Part shown: positions 41,000 through 53,269 of the stretch, piece by piece
Numbering within the stretch: the first letter of the stretch is position 1
Layout of the letters: each line of letters begins with the position of its first letter
Source of the DNA: Tanypteryx hageni
Lineage: Eukaryota; Arthropoda; Insecta; Odonata; Petaluridae
Reading direction: 5' to 3'
Length of the DNA: 64,000 bases
Assembly: GCA_028673005.1 (NCBI GenBank)
Contig: CM054112.1
Location: 27,754,124-27,818,123, forward strand
The notes under the pieces: generated by a model
The model's input: only the letters and a program-made list of their open reading frames with translations
What the model was told of the DNA's origin: nothing
Database searches by the model: none
Position numbers and translations under genes: made by a program

Positions 41000-43900
41000 T
41001 CACAGTTTGGAATGATCCCATTACCTGCAGCTTACACAATTTGGTTGTCTTTTAACTAATCCTAGATCCATATTGATTCCTGACCAAAATATTGGTTAAA
41101 AGAAGTTTTAACTGTTGGTAATTATAAGAAGTCAATATGCTCAGATAGTGGGAACAAATTGCAGAATGGCTAACAAAAATAAAGAAATACTGCAATATTT
41201 ACTCTAGTACTTTCTGCTGGATTCAACAGATAAATTTGTAATAATCCTAACAATATTTCATGAAAATTTTATAGTTCTACCATTACAGTTTCTATGCAAT
41301 AGGAAATTCCAAATATTGTGATTAAAATGTCATTGGGTTTTTATGTTATGTGTTGCCATAACAGAAAGCTTGAGTGACAACTGTTACAGTACATGATGCT
41401 ATGGCTGTAATGCAGACTAAGACACATTTTCTATGAAAAATTTATTATGTGGTAAGATATAATACAGTGATACTGAGTATTGTTTTATGGTACTATATTC
41501 ATTTATACACAATTTTCATAACCCAATTGTCCGAGCTGGCACAAATTATGCAATTTTGGCAGATAAATGTTTGGTGTTTATTTGTGTAAATGCATCTTGG
41601 TAGGGAAGATGTTTCACAATTACACAAGCATGGAAAAGCCACTTTATAGTTAGTGCCAACCTTATCATCTATTAAGGAAACATGAATGTTGGAGAGTGTT
41701 ACTATATAAGTAGGTGATGAATATGTTGTTGTTTTTAGTTATTATTGAATAGATGATGAATACTCTGTGATTAATTGTGCTCATTGTTCGATATTATGTA
41801 TTATACGTGTATTTTTGTTTATGGAATAGAAAATTGAATGGAATTAAAATTTTGTGTGTTGTATTGGTGTGTATAACGGAGCTCTCCTTTAGTAAGAGCT
41901 GTATGACTATACTTGATTAGAATGTTCTTTGAAATATTTGACAATTTTTTTTATAGAAATCACAATCTATGCGGCAGTTGTACATCCTTTACTCTTTTAA
42001 AATGTAATAATTTTATGTTAGCCTAAGGATGTTTATTAATATATTTTTTCTGTATTTAAGAAAAACATTCCATGTAATGGGAGGAGAGAGAGTGGAATTA
42101 TGTCTTCAGTCAATTATGTTATGGAGAATATATTAAAGGCTATTTAATTATCAATGATTTGGACAACACAGAATATCTATAAAAATAAAGTAAGCTTGAA
42201 AGCTTTATGTAATAATTCCTCTAGAGAAATGAATTATGTAAGAAAAATAAAGAATTATATATGACGTTCAACTATGTGAGTTGTTCGACTCAAATTATTT
42301 TCACTGGCGGAGTAGCTGTTATGTATCCAATTCAATAAGTTATCTACTGAATAAAATGCTCTTCAAAACTACATCTAGTGAAAAGCCTCTTGAACAAACC
42401 GTCTCTTTATTGCAAATCTTTCTTTTTTAGACCTTGTAGGTGCAGTGAAATTTTGTAGTTAATTTTCCTCTTATATCATGAATTCTGTATTGTTTGTAAA
42501 GGAAATGTTTCTGCAAAACCAAGGGTTACCAACAGGTATAGAAGTTATCATAATCGCATCTACTCATTTCACAGATTGAGACTCAGAAACATGATGCTAT
42601 AAGGATGATGGTGTAAGTAATCTTCTGTGAAAATACAACTAAGTTTTTATGTAAATGTGTTTGTTTCTTGCTATAATTTGATGACTTGATATTTTCTAAT
42701 TCTTTTCAACTGGCCAAATTTCTGAAAGCCGAGCTAAATACATAAGATACTTAATGGTTCAAAATTTGGCTAGCACAATAGGGAAGGGTTCTAAATATCT
42801 CTCCAAAGTTAATTTGTCTGAGAAATTGCTTCTAATTTTTACTTTTTTGCACACCACATTCTATGATTTTTTTTATTCACTGATCATAACATGTTTGAAC
42901 TCCAATGATGGAAATAGCATTAAATAAAAAATGAAATAATTGAAAATAAAATTTATAAAAGAACATATTTTGCGCTAAAAAGTAATAAATAAATTTTCAT
43001 TACTATATTTAATTTAAAACTTTTGTAAATGTTATATGGTTTTGTAAAAGCGTAAGAAGGTTAGAAGGCATATAACTTATACAAAAGTGTGTCCACCTTG
43101 TTTACTTATAATCTAATAATAATAATACTTGATTAACCCAAGGACATGAGAAATATATGTATAGGGCATGTCAAATAAATAGAGAAGGTCATTACAGTGT
43201 CTGTCAATTTGCATAGTAATAAAAAATGAGAAATACAGTTTAACCTTTATGATCCTAGGTTTTTTCCACGTACTCTGTGCTAGCTGAGGTTTTTTCCTCT
43301 TCCATCTCGTTAATTGTAGCGTTTTACAAAATAATTTATTTTAAACACCATATAATGTAAATCATAGAAATATAAACTTTTGTAATCAAGAAAATTGTAC
43401 ATGTGATTTTTTTTTAATTTGTTATACTTTTTTTCGCAAATTTGCATCTTAATTATAATTAAATTTTCATTATTTTAACTGTTGTATATTTTACGAATAA
43501 ATATTTCTACGAAAGATTTAAGCATTATACTATTGAAAGAGGCATATTATTAAACTATAACTTTTGTGTTAATTACGTAATTTTTTGTTTGTGGAATATA
43601 TTTTAACTCTATTTATAGGAATTAAAAAAATTGTTCTACATGATCTTTTTTTGCTTCCATCTCTAGATTTGCAGCCATTCAGATTATAATTTTTTATAAT
43701 AAAACAATGTTATTGAGGTAAAATAAAAACCATTACTTAGGTAACATTACTTTTTATATAAAAATTATTATTTTAGTTTTTATTGCATGTTGTTTCTTAA
43801 GTTTGTTTTATAAACAATAGAAAATGATGTCCAAGGGCCACAATCTTTTTGTGTAATATATAACAAATAACTTAATTTTTCACTACACAAACTGGAATGA

Positions 43901-44040
43901 CTAATGATGTACACAATTGTAATTAGTATCCATTATTTATTACGGTAGACCAAAAATCTCGAATAGTATCGCGGTTGTCATGCCCAATTAGTATTGTAAG
44001 TACTAAAAACCTAAGTCTGACACAGTAATGTCTAGCTTTT
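41000..44040. other. Intergenic, AT-rich, nothing recognised
   Basis: No open frame with family resemblance, no tRNA-like or clear inverted repeat structure. A possible polyadenylation signal cluster (AAAAATAAAG at about 42244) could mark the end of a long transcript, but this is speculation. Confidence 0.5.
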
Positions 44041-44059
44041 GGGTTGATTCACCACCAGT

Positions 44060-44350
44060 AGTAATATCAGTTCATTTCCGTTACAAGAAGATGAAAAACA
44101 TCATCATTGAAAAACAACCTGAAAAAACAATTGAATTACTACTTGTAAGCAGGGCTTCATTTGCGACCAACCCTGCTGGTGGTCCAGTGAAAGGATGAAC
44201 AGTAGCCTTGTAATTAAGGGGCACTACTTCACTTTCACTGATATCGCTATCTATATCAGGTGCAAATTCAAAGTCTTCTTCAGCATCCAAATCTGACTGC
44301 AAAATCACTTCCCTCTCGATGTCTTCTACAGTATGATGAGACACTTTTCG
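44060..44350 (-). pseudogene. piggyBac-like transposase N-terminal fragment
   Basis: The frame 44344-44081 reads M-S-H-H-T-V-E-D-I-E-R-E-V, then an acidic stretch (D-L-D-A-E-E-D-F-E-F-A-P-D-I-D-S-D), and H-P-F-T-G-P-P-A-G-L. An acidic start followed by F-x-G-P-P-G-L is typical of PGBD4-like piggyBac proteins. It stops after about 87 codons; no catalytic domain follows. Confidence 0.62.
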
Positions 44351-44699
44351 TTCGATTTTAACTTAATTTAAATCGACTAAATTTTAAAATAAAACAATGG
44401 ATGAACTAATAAACAGTAAATAAAACTTGAAATAGAACAATGGATAAAATAATATAGAAAATATCACTGACAGAAACAAATTTTTCGAAGACAAGAAGAT
44501 AGCAACCATTCACAAGATTATGAGAAGCAAGGCAGTATTCTGGACCCTAACTATAAAAGAATGAACAGAGACAAAGAACATAGACATGCATAACCTAATC
44601 AATGTTATCTTAGGAAAGCAAACTCTGCATCTCATCAGAAGCTGAGAGTAATGGAGGAACCCTTAAAATAATTTCTCATATCCCGAGGAACCCATACCT

Positions 44700-44990
44700 A
44701 TGAAAACGTTTACAGGCCAAAAAAAGTTGATAGCGGGGAGTGCAATTCAATTACTGCTAAAATTTATTTGTAAAGAGCTGCTATATTTATATATAACTTT
44801 CAGTTACTCTATCGCTGAAGAAGGGCATAGGCCCGATAAGCTTTTGTTTTTTTGTTGTGTGTGTTTTTTACGTGTCTCTTTGACGCCTCCAGCAACCTGC
44901 CAACTTGGTCCTTGGTCCTCAACTTGGTAAGTGTTCGCTGGGCTTCCTTCAACACCTCGTTGCCACCCTCATCACTACCTTTTCTTTTCT
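44700..44990. repeat. Unclassified repeat inside the hAT relic, related to 56840-56960
   Basis: GAAGAAGGGCATAGGCCCGA, then GTGTCTCTTTGACGCCTCCAG and CAACTTGGTAAGTGTTCGCT, followed by GGCTTCCTTCAACACC. The last part parallels TTGGTAAGTGTCGACTGAGT and TTCCTTCCCTCGACACC at 56890-56930, so both are copies of one family. Confidence 0.6.
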
Positions 44991-45715
44991 TTAAGTTAAT
45001 ATATATATGTCAGCTTACATTGTAATAAAAAAATTGAAGCATTTTTCCTTCTATTGAGCTGATAATTGAGGGGGCACCATCAGTGCAAATTCCAATACAT
45101 TGGCTCCATGACAAACCACAGGATTCGTTTCTGGCAGTTCTTTACAACAAAAACTATTCCATTATTTCACCTTCGTTTTCGAATTGTATGAATTCCAACA
45201 GCTGAGCTTTACTTGTTATGTCTGTTGACTCATCGACTTGGAGAGCAAAGTCAGTATTTTTTAGTATTTCAAACAAGACATCTTCAATGTCATGTGACAT
45301 GTCATTCACATGCCTACTAATAGTATTATTAGAAACAGGAACTTGGTTAATTTCACTTTCAGCCTCTTTGCCTATCATTGTTTTCACTATTATTTTACAA
45401 GCCGGCATTATTAGGCTTTCAGCAATAGTGTGGCTTTCCATTTTTTGTGCAACTAGCTCAGCTACTAAATAGCTTGCTTCTTGAGCCTTTTCACTGATAG
45501 AAATGAAAATAAAAAACTTTCTCACTTCCCCAGTTTATTGAACACAACCGGTTTCAAGGCGAATTCTTTTAATATCAGTCACTTCTCTTCCTGTTATACT
45601 CCTAATTGGCTCTGATAATTTTGCTTCATTTTCACTGTCCTCTCCTTCACTGACGCGCCTTCTTTTCATATATGTACTTCCACATTTTCAATCTTCAACA
45701 GCCGTATGAAAATAC

Positions 45716-45982
45716 TGTTACGGGGTGGGATTTTGGATACACAAAAACAACTACGGTTTTGGTAAAAACGCTAATTACAAAACTACGCAAAGATTACAAA
45801 TCTACAAAATAGTGAACGACCATAACGCGCACTAAACACCACTCGCGAAATCACTCTTGAGTATCACTATCGCTGAGATCCGTGGAACCGCACTATCTAC
45901 TCAAGACTGACTCGGTTGGCCGATCGTCCGTCACTTTAAATAAAGAAAAAGAACCTTCTCGAACAATCTGGTAGCAGACACA
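45716..45982. mobile_element. Solo LTR with 4-bp target duplication
   Basis: Begins TGTTACGGGGTGGG and ends ...CAGACACA, bounded by ATAC at 45712-45715 and 45983-45986. TG...CA ends and a short duplication are the marks of an LTR. With no internal retroviral-type genes adjacent, it is a solo LTR left by recombination; a gypsy-like origin is suggested by the 4-bp duplication. It splits the hAT relic. Confidence 0.72.
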
Positions 45983-46485
45983 ATACAACTAAATATAACC
46001 TTAAATACTAGCTGACCAAAACAAAGAGGCAGTTGGTAGCGTGCGGAGATTACTCCAGTATTTCCAATTGCCGGACAAAAATTCCCGCGATATTTTGAGG
46101 GATATTTGGAATTTTTCGCGGTATTTCAAAATTTTTATTTACTTATTCTTCGATTTCTCGCGGAACCCCTGACGATGGCATGCGGAACTCTGGTTGGAAA
46201 GCACTGGCCTAGGGCCTCGCTTCTGGCCCCTAAAGGCAAACTAGGAAAGAAACGTATTGATGGTAATGCGTGAGCAATCGCGCTCGAAACATCGTCTAGA
46301 AAACTTTCGCGGATGTTTATTTGGAGAATAGCGACGAGCGATTAAAGGAAACAGATCTGGAGAGAGGAAGAAAGAAACACTGTGCGTGTGCAGTCACGCA
46401 CGAAATAGGGTCAAGGTTAAAAGTTTTTGCGGATGTGTTGAGTTGCCGGACCAAGAGACTGCGACACTCCCCCGTCCCGCCCCGG

Positions 46486-46822
46486 TCATAGCAGAATTTT
46501 TTCTGTTTCAAAGTTATTCCCAAATTACAGCTTATGCCATTCTGCATAGTTTCATATTATTCCACCAATTTCGGGCTTTGGCAATCTCACCACTTGAGAG
46601 GGAGGGGTTTTTCTTCGGCGTTCTCTTGGAGGACGTCCGTTGGGGCTGGTTGATACTAGCTTGGCTAGCCCGGACCCAACTAAGAAAAACACCCGCATTC
46701 AGAAACAGGAAAGATGATCTGCTACGGTAGTTCAAAAGTAGAATATCCGCCCGGCAAGGGAAAGATCCGGGTTCGATTCCCGGTCATAGCAGAATTTTTC
46801 TGTTTCAAAGTTATTCCAAAAT
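46486..46822 (+). mobile_element. tRNA-derived SINE copy and a direct repeat of its body
   Basis: At 46733-46822: GTTCAAAAGTAGAATATCCG, then CCGGGTTCGATTCCCGG (B box), then TCATAGCAGAATTTTTCTG. The post-B-box piece CGGTCATAGCAGAATTTT is also at 46486-46528. The same SINE type with GAATATCCGCCCGGCAA is at 61045-61100. Confidence 0.72.
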
Positions 46823-47505
46823 ACAATGCATTGTTTAAGAGATATCTTATATTTTTAGCTGCCACCACCACGCCACCTACTGACTATTGTTAACAATTGA
46901 TGCTTAGTTACGTCTTAGTAATGCTCCTTTTTCTTTTCTTAATTGTTGGAGCTTTGTGGCTATATCCAATATCAGACGGCTATGGTTTGAGTATATCTCT
47001 GTTCTTTGTAAAGTCTAAAATTTTCTTGCAGTTTCTTAAAATATTTATTTTTATGCAACCTACTTGGAATTTTTAGAAATATTACAGGTATGGAGAAAGT
47101 CATGTGGTGGCCAGATAAGATTTTTTGAAATATTTGCTGTAATATTTGATAACTGTAAAAACGTATTAGAATAAAAGTTGTAGGAAATTTAATTTTCTAC
47201 AACCATTGTTTGAAACATTTTTCCATATAATGCATTGTTGAAGAGATATTTTAAAAAACATATATTTTAGCTGCCACCAGCACACCACCTAATGGTGACT
47301 ATTGTAAACACTTTATATTTTCTTAATTGTTGGTACTTCTGGGCTATATCCAATATCAGAAGGCTACAGTTTGAGTTTATTTCTGTTCTTCATAAAGTCT
47401 TAAAAATTTTCTCGCAGTTCCTTCAAATATTTATTATCATTTAATCTATTTGGAATTTTTAGAAATATTACAGGTATGGAGAAAGTGGCCACATCAGATT
47501 TTTTC
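46822..47505 (+). repeat. Two direct copies of the repeat also found at 29127-29640
   Basis: Copies at 46822-47110 and 47150-47505 share AATGCATTGTT, TTTTAGCTGCCACCA, TTTCTTAATTGTTGG, CTATATCCAATATCAGA and GAAATATTACAGGTATGGAG. Each ends next to a GGCCACATCAG-like or GTGGCCAGATAAG segment, so the unit boundary is probably there. Confidence 0.8.
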
Positions 47506-47652
47506 TCTTAGTGGGGTGTACTGAATAAAATTCTGTGAGGTTTGCTTGTGAAAAATTTTCTCAAAACCCATTATTATGTGAAGATGTTACTGAAAGTGCA
47601 TTGCATTAGAGTAAATGTAAGCAGATGTGGATATAGGGCCAGGTGATCTAGG

Positions 47653-47929
47653 ACAGTGATTACCAAACTTTATTGAGGGGCGGCACATTTTCAAAGATAA
47701 ACATGAATTTGCGGCCCCCCAGCCTTTTAACAAGGTTAATACATTTTAGATACAGGTATTACAACCTATTCAATTCTTGATGCTACTACATAATTTATTA
47801 GGAGAAAAATTATTGTCCTAATTACCCATAAACATCCAGATAGTTGATTTATTTGCTTAACAAAGTTTTGTGCAGCCCCCCTAAAAATCAGTTGTGACGT
47901 GCCAGTGTGCTGTGGCACACAGTTTGGGA
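47653..47929. mobile_element. hAT-type MITE, 277 bp
   Basis: Starts (after A) CAGTGATTACCAAACTTT and ends with the inverse theme CACACAGTTTGGGA. ATCTAGG occurs at 47646-47652 and 47930-47936 as the target duplication. Includes GGGGCGGCACATTTTC and its counterpart near the right end. Confidence 0.75.
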
Positions 47930-48105
47930 ATCTAGGTGACCACCTAGGGCCCCATGCCTTTGAGGACCTCACACCTAGAGCTAGAGAGTTAGTTTTATCA
48001 GAGACAGGAACTTATTGCAAGAGGGGAATGAAATGTATACATTGGTTGTGAAAAGTCCCAACACAAAGAAGCAGTCATGTATCCTAAAGAATGATGGAGA
48101 TCATC

Positions 48106-49905
48106 GTAATCTATATTTGGCAAAGATCAGTTTCAACTGTCGAGTATCAGTATGAGGGGACATGACTAATTCCAATTTTCGGAGCTCCTATGCACAGTCT
48201 ATGCATTCCCTATCACACCAGCCCTACTAGTACTCTTATCTTTTGAGAAACATGAAGGCAAGTATTGATCTGTCAAAGATGAAATGCATTGGCAGATTGT
48301 GTGGAACATAACCCAGCCCTGGATCTGCATTTGAATAATTTTTAAACCCAGCCCTTGGAATAATTTTCAAATCATTATTTTGCACTTGTACAAAATATCA
48401 ATGTAATCGTAATCTATGTTTGGCAAAGATCAGTTTCAACTGTCGAGTATCATTGAAAAAACAATTATTTCTAAGAGGTCCACTCAAAGACTTTGACAGC
48501 AACCTCAGGAACCCACTCAATATATTGTAAATATGTATGCAAATAAATTATTAAGAATTTGATAGCCTGTTTTTCTTGGAAAAATTTAACCAGATGTTTT
48601 CAGAATTCGCAAGTTGGGCCCAGCAAACCACTATCATCTAAATTTGTGCCTTGATGTAAGTAATGGAGTTAGATTTTTTCATTATCATACGGAAATAAAA
48701 GAGAAAATTAGAAAGGATAACTTGTTTTTGTGTTTAAGTGAATCAACCTCTTGGACTACCATCAAGAGAGAAAAACGAATGATAAAATTTTGAGTAGTAG
48801 GGGAAGAGAGGATCTTAATTACAGTGATAAGGGAAAGACAAGAAATGAATGAGTCAAATTTTGAAATGAAATAATCTACTGAAAGAAGTCATAGATCATA
48901 GGTGGGGAACCTTTTTTGCCTGAGGGCCAAATAAACTTCATAACCGATCTGGGGGACAATAACACCCATCCCCTCCCAAAAAAAACAAAAATAAATGCTT
49001 TTTATAGAATTGAAAATATTTTATATTTAATATTATAATATAATTATATACGGACCCCGGTTATTTGCACTAGCTGCACTCCTTCTCTCCTGGACCATGG
49101 CATGCATGGTTGATAAAGTCTTCATGAAACACATTTCTATGATAGAGGAGAAAGTCATGGCGGGCCACTTTTAAAAGCCCAGTGGGCCACAAGAGGCCCA
49201 TGGGCTGCAGGTTCCTCACCCACGTCATAGATGGAAGAATGTTAGGAAAGAAGCAGAGTTAAGAAAATGAAAGGTATATCTGATGCATTAAAAGAAGGAC
49301 ATCGATATGAGAACTTGAAGGGTGAGGCTTTGGACAGCACAGAATAGGTTAGGTGTGCCTAAAACCTGCTGGAAGATAAAATTATATTGTGATGTAATGT
49401 AAGGAAGTAAAATTTTATGGAAAGTTTTTATTCTTGTACTAAAGATTGAGTATGAACACTCATGGTATTATCCAGGATGGGGATGGAATGTTAACAAAAA
49501 AATGAATTATTGTTAAAGTTTTGTTGTGTGAAAATGTAATCCAAATATAAAAGACTTTTGGTTCCACTTTAAAAATTTGCACATGCACCCACTGAACACT
49601 AGTTACGCCACTAAAGACAAGTAAGCTCGTTTTTATATAATGCATATAACGTTCTAAAAAGACGTATGACATATATTTCTGTTATCAAAGATGATGAGGG
49701 GACATGACTAATCCCAATTTTCGGAGCTCCTATGCATTCCCTATCACACCGGCCCTACTAGTACTCTTATCTATTGAGAAATATGAAGGCAAGTCTGTCA
49801 AAGATGAAATGCATTGGCAGATTGTGTGGAACATAACCCAGCCCTGGATCTGCATTTGAATAATTTTCAAAACATTATTTTGCACTTGTACAACATATCA
49901 ATGTT
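48106..49905 (+). repeat. Direct duplication of about 200-250 bp and inner 45-bp repeat
   Basis: 48155-48400 recurs at 49690-49905: ATGAGGGGACATGACTAAT, CAATTTTCGGAGCTCCTATG, CCTACTAGTACTCTTATCT, GCATTGGCAGATTGTGTGG, then ATTATTTTGCACTTGTACAA. Within the first copy, GGCAAAGATCAGTTTCAACT plus GTCGAGTATCA stands at both 48118 and 48421. The second copy lacks a short segment around 48193-48203. Confidence 0.85.
48897..49223. mobile_element. hAT-type MITE with 9-bp direct flanks
   Basis: GTCATAGAT at 48888-48896 and 49224-49232 bounds 327 bp (eight of these nine bases may be the duplication). Left end CATAGGTGGGGAACC, inverse of the right end GTGGGTGAGGAACC. Contains GGGCCACTTTTAAAAGCCCA. Non-coding. 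Confidence 0.85.
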
Positions 49906-50850
49906 ATTTTTTATCAAGTTTTATGTAATGATTGAATTTTATAAAAATTACAAGTTTCAGTATTTTCAGATGATCGTTTTAATGTATATTTCATCTAAAC
50001 ATTTCCTGTTTAAGTGATCACTGTAAGAATTTCATCTCGATGTAGATTTATTTTGTAATAAAAAATTAAAAACTATATATACCCATTAATAAGCAAATAA
50101 ACTTGACTTATGTAATTATAAAATGTTTCTTTGTGCAAAAGTTAAGTATAAGCATTCAATTTTTTATTTCAAATAACAAGAAAATTTCTTAAGAGGTGTT
50201 TATAAAATGACACACTTGGCAAATAACCATGAACACAAAATTCCTTAAAGATCATTATTTAATTTCATGATTTCAATGAAAGATAATGGGATAAAATTTT
50301 TAGTCTTATTCATGTTATCACGAAGGATATCATTTAAAGATAATGCAGTACAATATTTAATCTGAAAAATAGAAATCATATCATTTAATTCTATTGATAT
50401 AATATACTGGATAATAAATTACTTTCTTCCTTATAAAAGCCCTATCAATTAAGCCAGTGATACAGCTATCAATTGTAATAAATAGTATCATATGTACAGC
50501 TACATATCAGAATTCATTTTTTGTGACTTTTTCATCAAATGTTATTATTTAAATATCAAATATTCAAATATATTTTATATTTATTATGTTTAAAAAATTG
50601 AGAAGTATGAATATATACGATTCCATTTCTGCCTTTTACCTATGAAATATCGCATATTATATATGATGTATTTATGTTCGAAAAACAATTAAAGACGATT
50701 TAAAACCTTCCTGTTTCAAGTAGAAGGCTATCGTTGAGAAATCTAGCACAGAAAATTTAAATCAAAATTTATCCAAGTGATAAGATCTTTTCTACAAGTC
50801 CGTCTGTGGAAAATACCGCGATGTTCTTAGAGCGTCACGAAAGGTCGACA
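49906..50850. other. Intergenic AT-rich DNA
   Basis: Nothing recognisable: no open frame with family resemblance and no bounded repeat. Confidence 0.5.
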
Positions 50851-51300
50851 GCTTAAAGCATCGCTGCGCATAAATTATAGTGGGAGTTTATTCCTGGCGC
50901 AAATGAATGCATATGGAAAGATTGAACAGTTAATGGATCAGAAGTTATCCCCCCTTGATGATCAAGATGCAGTCGAGGGCGAAGCAATGAATGAAAACTC
51001 GTGGAAGGGGAAAAGTTACCAAACAAGGGAACGATTACAGCAAAAAACGTCCACCAAACGACACCCAGAACGGTAAAAAAACTTGACGTCATTCCCCATG
51101 GTAACGCCCCCATAATGAGCGGCTCCCACGAAAGTTTTATGTAGCCAATGGGAGAAGAGGGACTCGCAAGGCCTCGACCAACCACGAACTTGCACCCATC
51201 GCAACAATCCCTTCCCCTCTCCCGTGATCCTACACTCCCTCCTTCCTCTCTCTCTTTCTCCCCCCACTCCTGCCCCCTCATATATCGCTTCCCTCGCCCA
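50850..51300 (+). promoter_or_regulatory. GC-rich promoter-like region
   Basis: Base composition changes sharply from the AT-rich surroundings, with many CpG dinucleotides and a C/T-rich tract (51205-51280, CCTTCCTCTCTCTCTTTCTC). A TATA-like CATATATC is at 51280. It directly precedes a region ending in a strong splice donor. Open frames across it on both strands look like composition artefacts. Confidence 0.5.
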
Positions 51301-51480
51301 GAAGACCAGTAGGCCGAGTGGCGTGATAGAAGGGAACGCCTTGGCGATTATAAGGAAGGACCATCGCTACGGTCTGTCTGTAGAGAAACCTTACGCGACC
51401 ATCATCCACGAAAGAGAGGGACCGAGGGCGAGAAAGAGGTTTTCGTCACAAGATCTTCGAGTACGTTCTGTTCCATCGAG
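51301..51480 (+). other. Putative non-coding or N-terminal first exon of an unseen gene
   Basis: Ends CCATCGAG before GTGAGTCC at 51481, an excellent donor. The frame 51224-51484 is open but has no resemblance that I know and no clear start context, so a 5' UTR exon is more likely than coding. No matching acceptor with a recognisable coding exon was found up to 64000, so the gene would have a long first intron. Confidence 0.4.
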
Positions 51481-51660
51481 GTGAGTCCCTATACATTTCC
51501 AGCGGAGAAGAGTTACTTTTTCGCGCTGGGGTAAAAGCTCGCTGGGACTTTGTTGCGCGGCACAACGATCCTCCGTCTAGCGTGTTTTATTTTTGCGCAG
51601 AGGTGAATGCAGCGAGTGTATTCCAATGCGTGCGTTCCTTTTTTCTTATTTTGTCCGGAG

Positions 51661-53130
51661 TTTAGAATTCGTGTCAAACTCAGTGGATCATTTTTTTAAA
51701 ACACATCATATATCTCGTAAAAATATTAAATTTATCGATAATGTGACGGCGTTCGATATTGTTTGAAATGGATCGAAAATTTCCGAATTCTGTTAAAGAT
51801 AAAATATTTAAATATCTGCGAGTTTTTTTCTTTTTAATCGAAGTATTTAGTAATAATATACTCTTACACCAATATTTGAACCTTAAATAAAACTAATATT
51901 TAGGCATGTCATGACAAATGATAATGTTAGTTTTAAACTTCAACAGTAGATCGATAATATTACATATTACCATTAACAAGTATATGTTTTATATTTTATT
52001 AAATTATCTTTTGTGATCACGAAAGTATAGTTTATTAAAAAACCGTGTTAATCATATGAATTCACATTTTAATATCAGAAAATTATCTATCTGATTAAAT
52101 AATAAACTTTTAAATAACATCAGGTAATATATTAATTAATAAAGTGCTCAATATCTGCAACTATGGACAAATAATAAAAACCAAGATTTGCAGAAATCAC
52201 TCATTAGAGCAATTTTTAGTCGTACATGAATTCTGCCGCATTTATCGTGCATACTTAATCTATATGGATGGATAATATATGGATAATTCCAGTATTAAAT
52301 TCAAAATAGCTGTTGTTTTCTTTCGAAAACCATCGCACTACAAAATTTTTACGGCGACCCTGTCAAGAGAGATCGGAGAGGAATAAAAAGAGCGCCTTTA
52401 AGTTAGGCAGCATAATATGCATTTCTGTTTGCAGCGTGCATAACTTTTAAGGAACCCTTCTCGTACCATGATTAACAAGATGCTTCATTCGATTTCGTAT
52501 TGAAAAACGCACGTCCAATCTCAGCCTAAACTCATTTGCCAACGCAAAATCAGAATAATGTTATTCAGCTAATTTTATAAATATAATTCTTAGAGATACT
52601 CAAGAAACTTTTAAAAGGGTTATATAGTTTTTATTCATAATCAATATTGTATACCGAATTTTTATAACAACATAGCATGGTAACTTTAAATCAATTCTTT
52701 ATTAGTTAATTTTGGATTAATGTTATATTCTAATATTGCAATTTATAAATTATGGAATGGCATAACGCTTAAATGTTTAGGAGAATTAAATTAAAACATT
52801 AGGTATGAAGTTGGCCATTATGAGCCATATCAAATGCTGGTCTAGGTAATTAGTAATATTAGTGTAAAGGATTTTATATTCACTGCCAAGCTATGGCAGA
52901 ACATTTATAAATAATGATTTATGCTATACAGTTTATAAATAGTAAATGAAGGGAAAATGTCTAGCTGTACATATTCACCTTAAGTTTAAAGTGACCTTTC
53001 AACATACAAATGATTCTAACTCAGCCGTTCACTGGAAAAAATATTCTATAAGTATCACTGCCTTGAAATTTTTTCATATTTTTTTCGAAGCTCTTTGCAA
53101 CCAGTGTCATTCACGGACAAGTCGATCTCA
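51661..53130. other. AT-rich, presumed first intron or intergenic
   Basis: No recognisable gene, RNA or bounded repeat. Confidence 0.4.
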
Positions 53131-53139
53131 CTCATTACT

Positions 53140-53260
53140 TCGCTTCAGTCGCAATGCATTGAAGGTCTTTTTCATACAAAGAAGAGTGGTCCGACTCCTC
53201 ATGGAAAAAACGTCTTTGAGGGAATTCAGGGCACTGCACATTTCCTCTTTTTAATCTCCG
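53140..53260 (+). pseudogene. LINE reverse-transcriptase C-terminal scrap
   Basis: Within the frame 52946-53254, residues F-S-R-N-A-L-K-V-F-F-I-Q-R-R-V-V-R-L-L and L-R-E-F-R-A-L-H-I-S resemble the conserved segment near the end of Jockey/CR1-type ORF2 (Q-K-R-x-x-R, then F-x-x-L-x-I-L). Only about 40 residues remain. Confidence 0.55.
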
Positions 53261-53269
53261 CCTAAGGTT

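Larger units (their letters stand above)
44640..46208 (-). pseudogene. hAT transposase relic (ZBED5/SCAND3-like), interrupted
   Basis: The - strand end at 46208 reads CAGTGCTTTCCAACCAGAG, a hAT-type terminus; GAGGAACCC motifs near 44655-44695 fit the other end. Coding remnants run from 45670 to 45030: M-K-R-R-R-V-S-E-G-E, then [23 protein letters not shown] and, after stops, G-I-C-T-D-G-A-P-S. These match the central region of hAT transposases of the ZBED5/FAM200 type, including the aspartates of D-E-S-T-D and C-T-D-G-A. Stops, a solo LTR (45716-45982) and an unrelated segment (44700-45000) break it. Confidence 0.82.

Noticed and set aside
46386..46730. 114-codon + frame
   Set aside because: Runs across SINE-type sequence and GC-rich repeat; no family resemblance.
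50853..51281. 142-codon - strand frame in the GC-rich island
   Set aside because: High GC and few stops make long frames likely here; there is no family resemblance and an overlapping second frame is open as well.
52946..53254. Complete new 102-residue protein
   Set aside because: Only the last part is recognisable and it looks like a LINE reverse-transcriptase end; the rest is probably chance.
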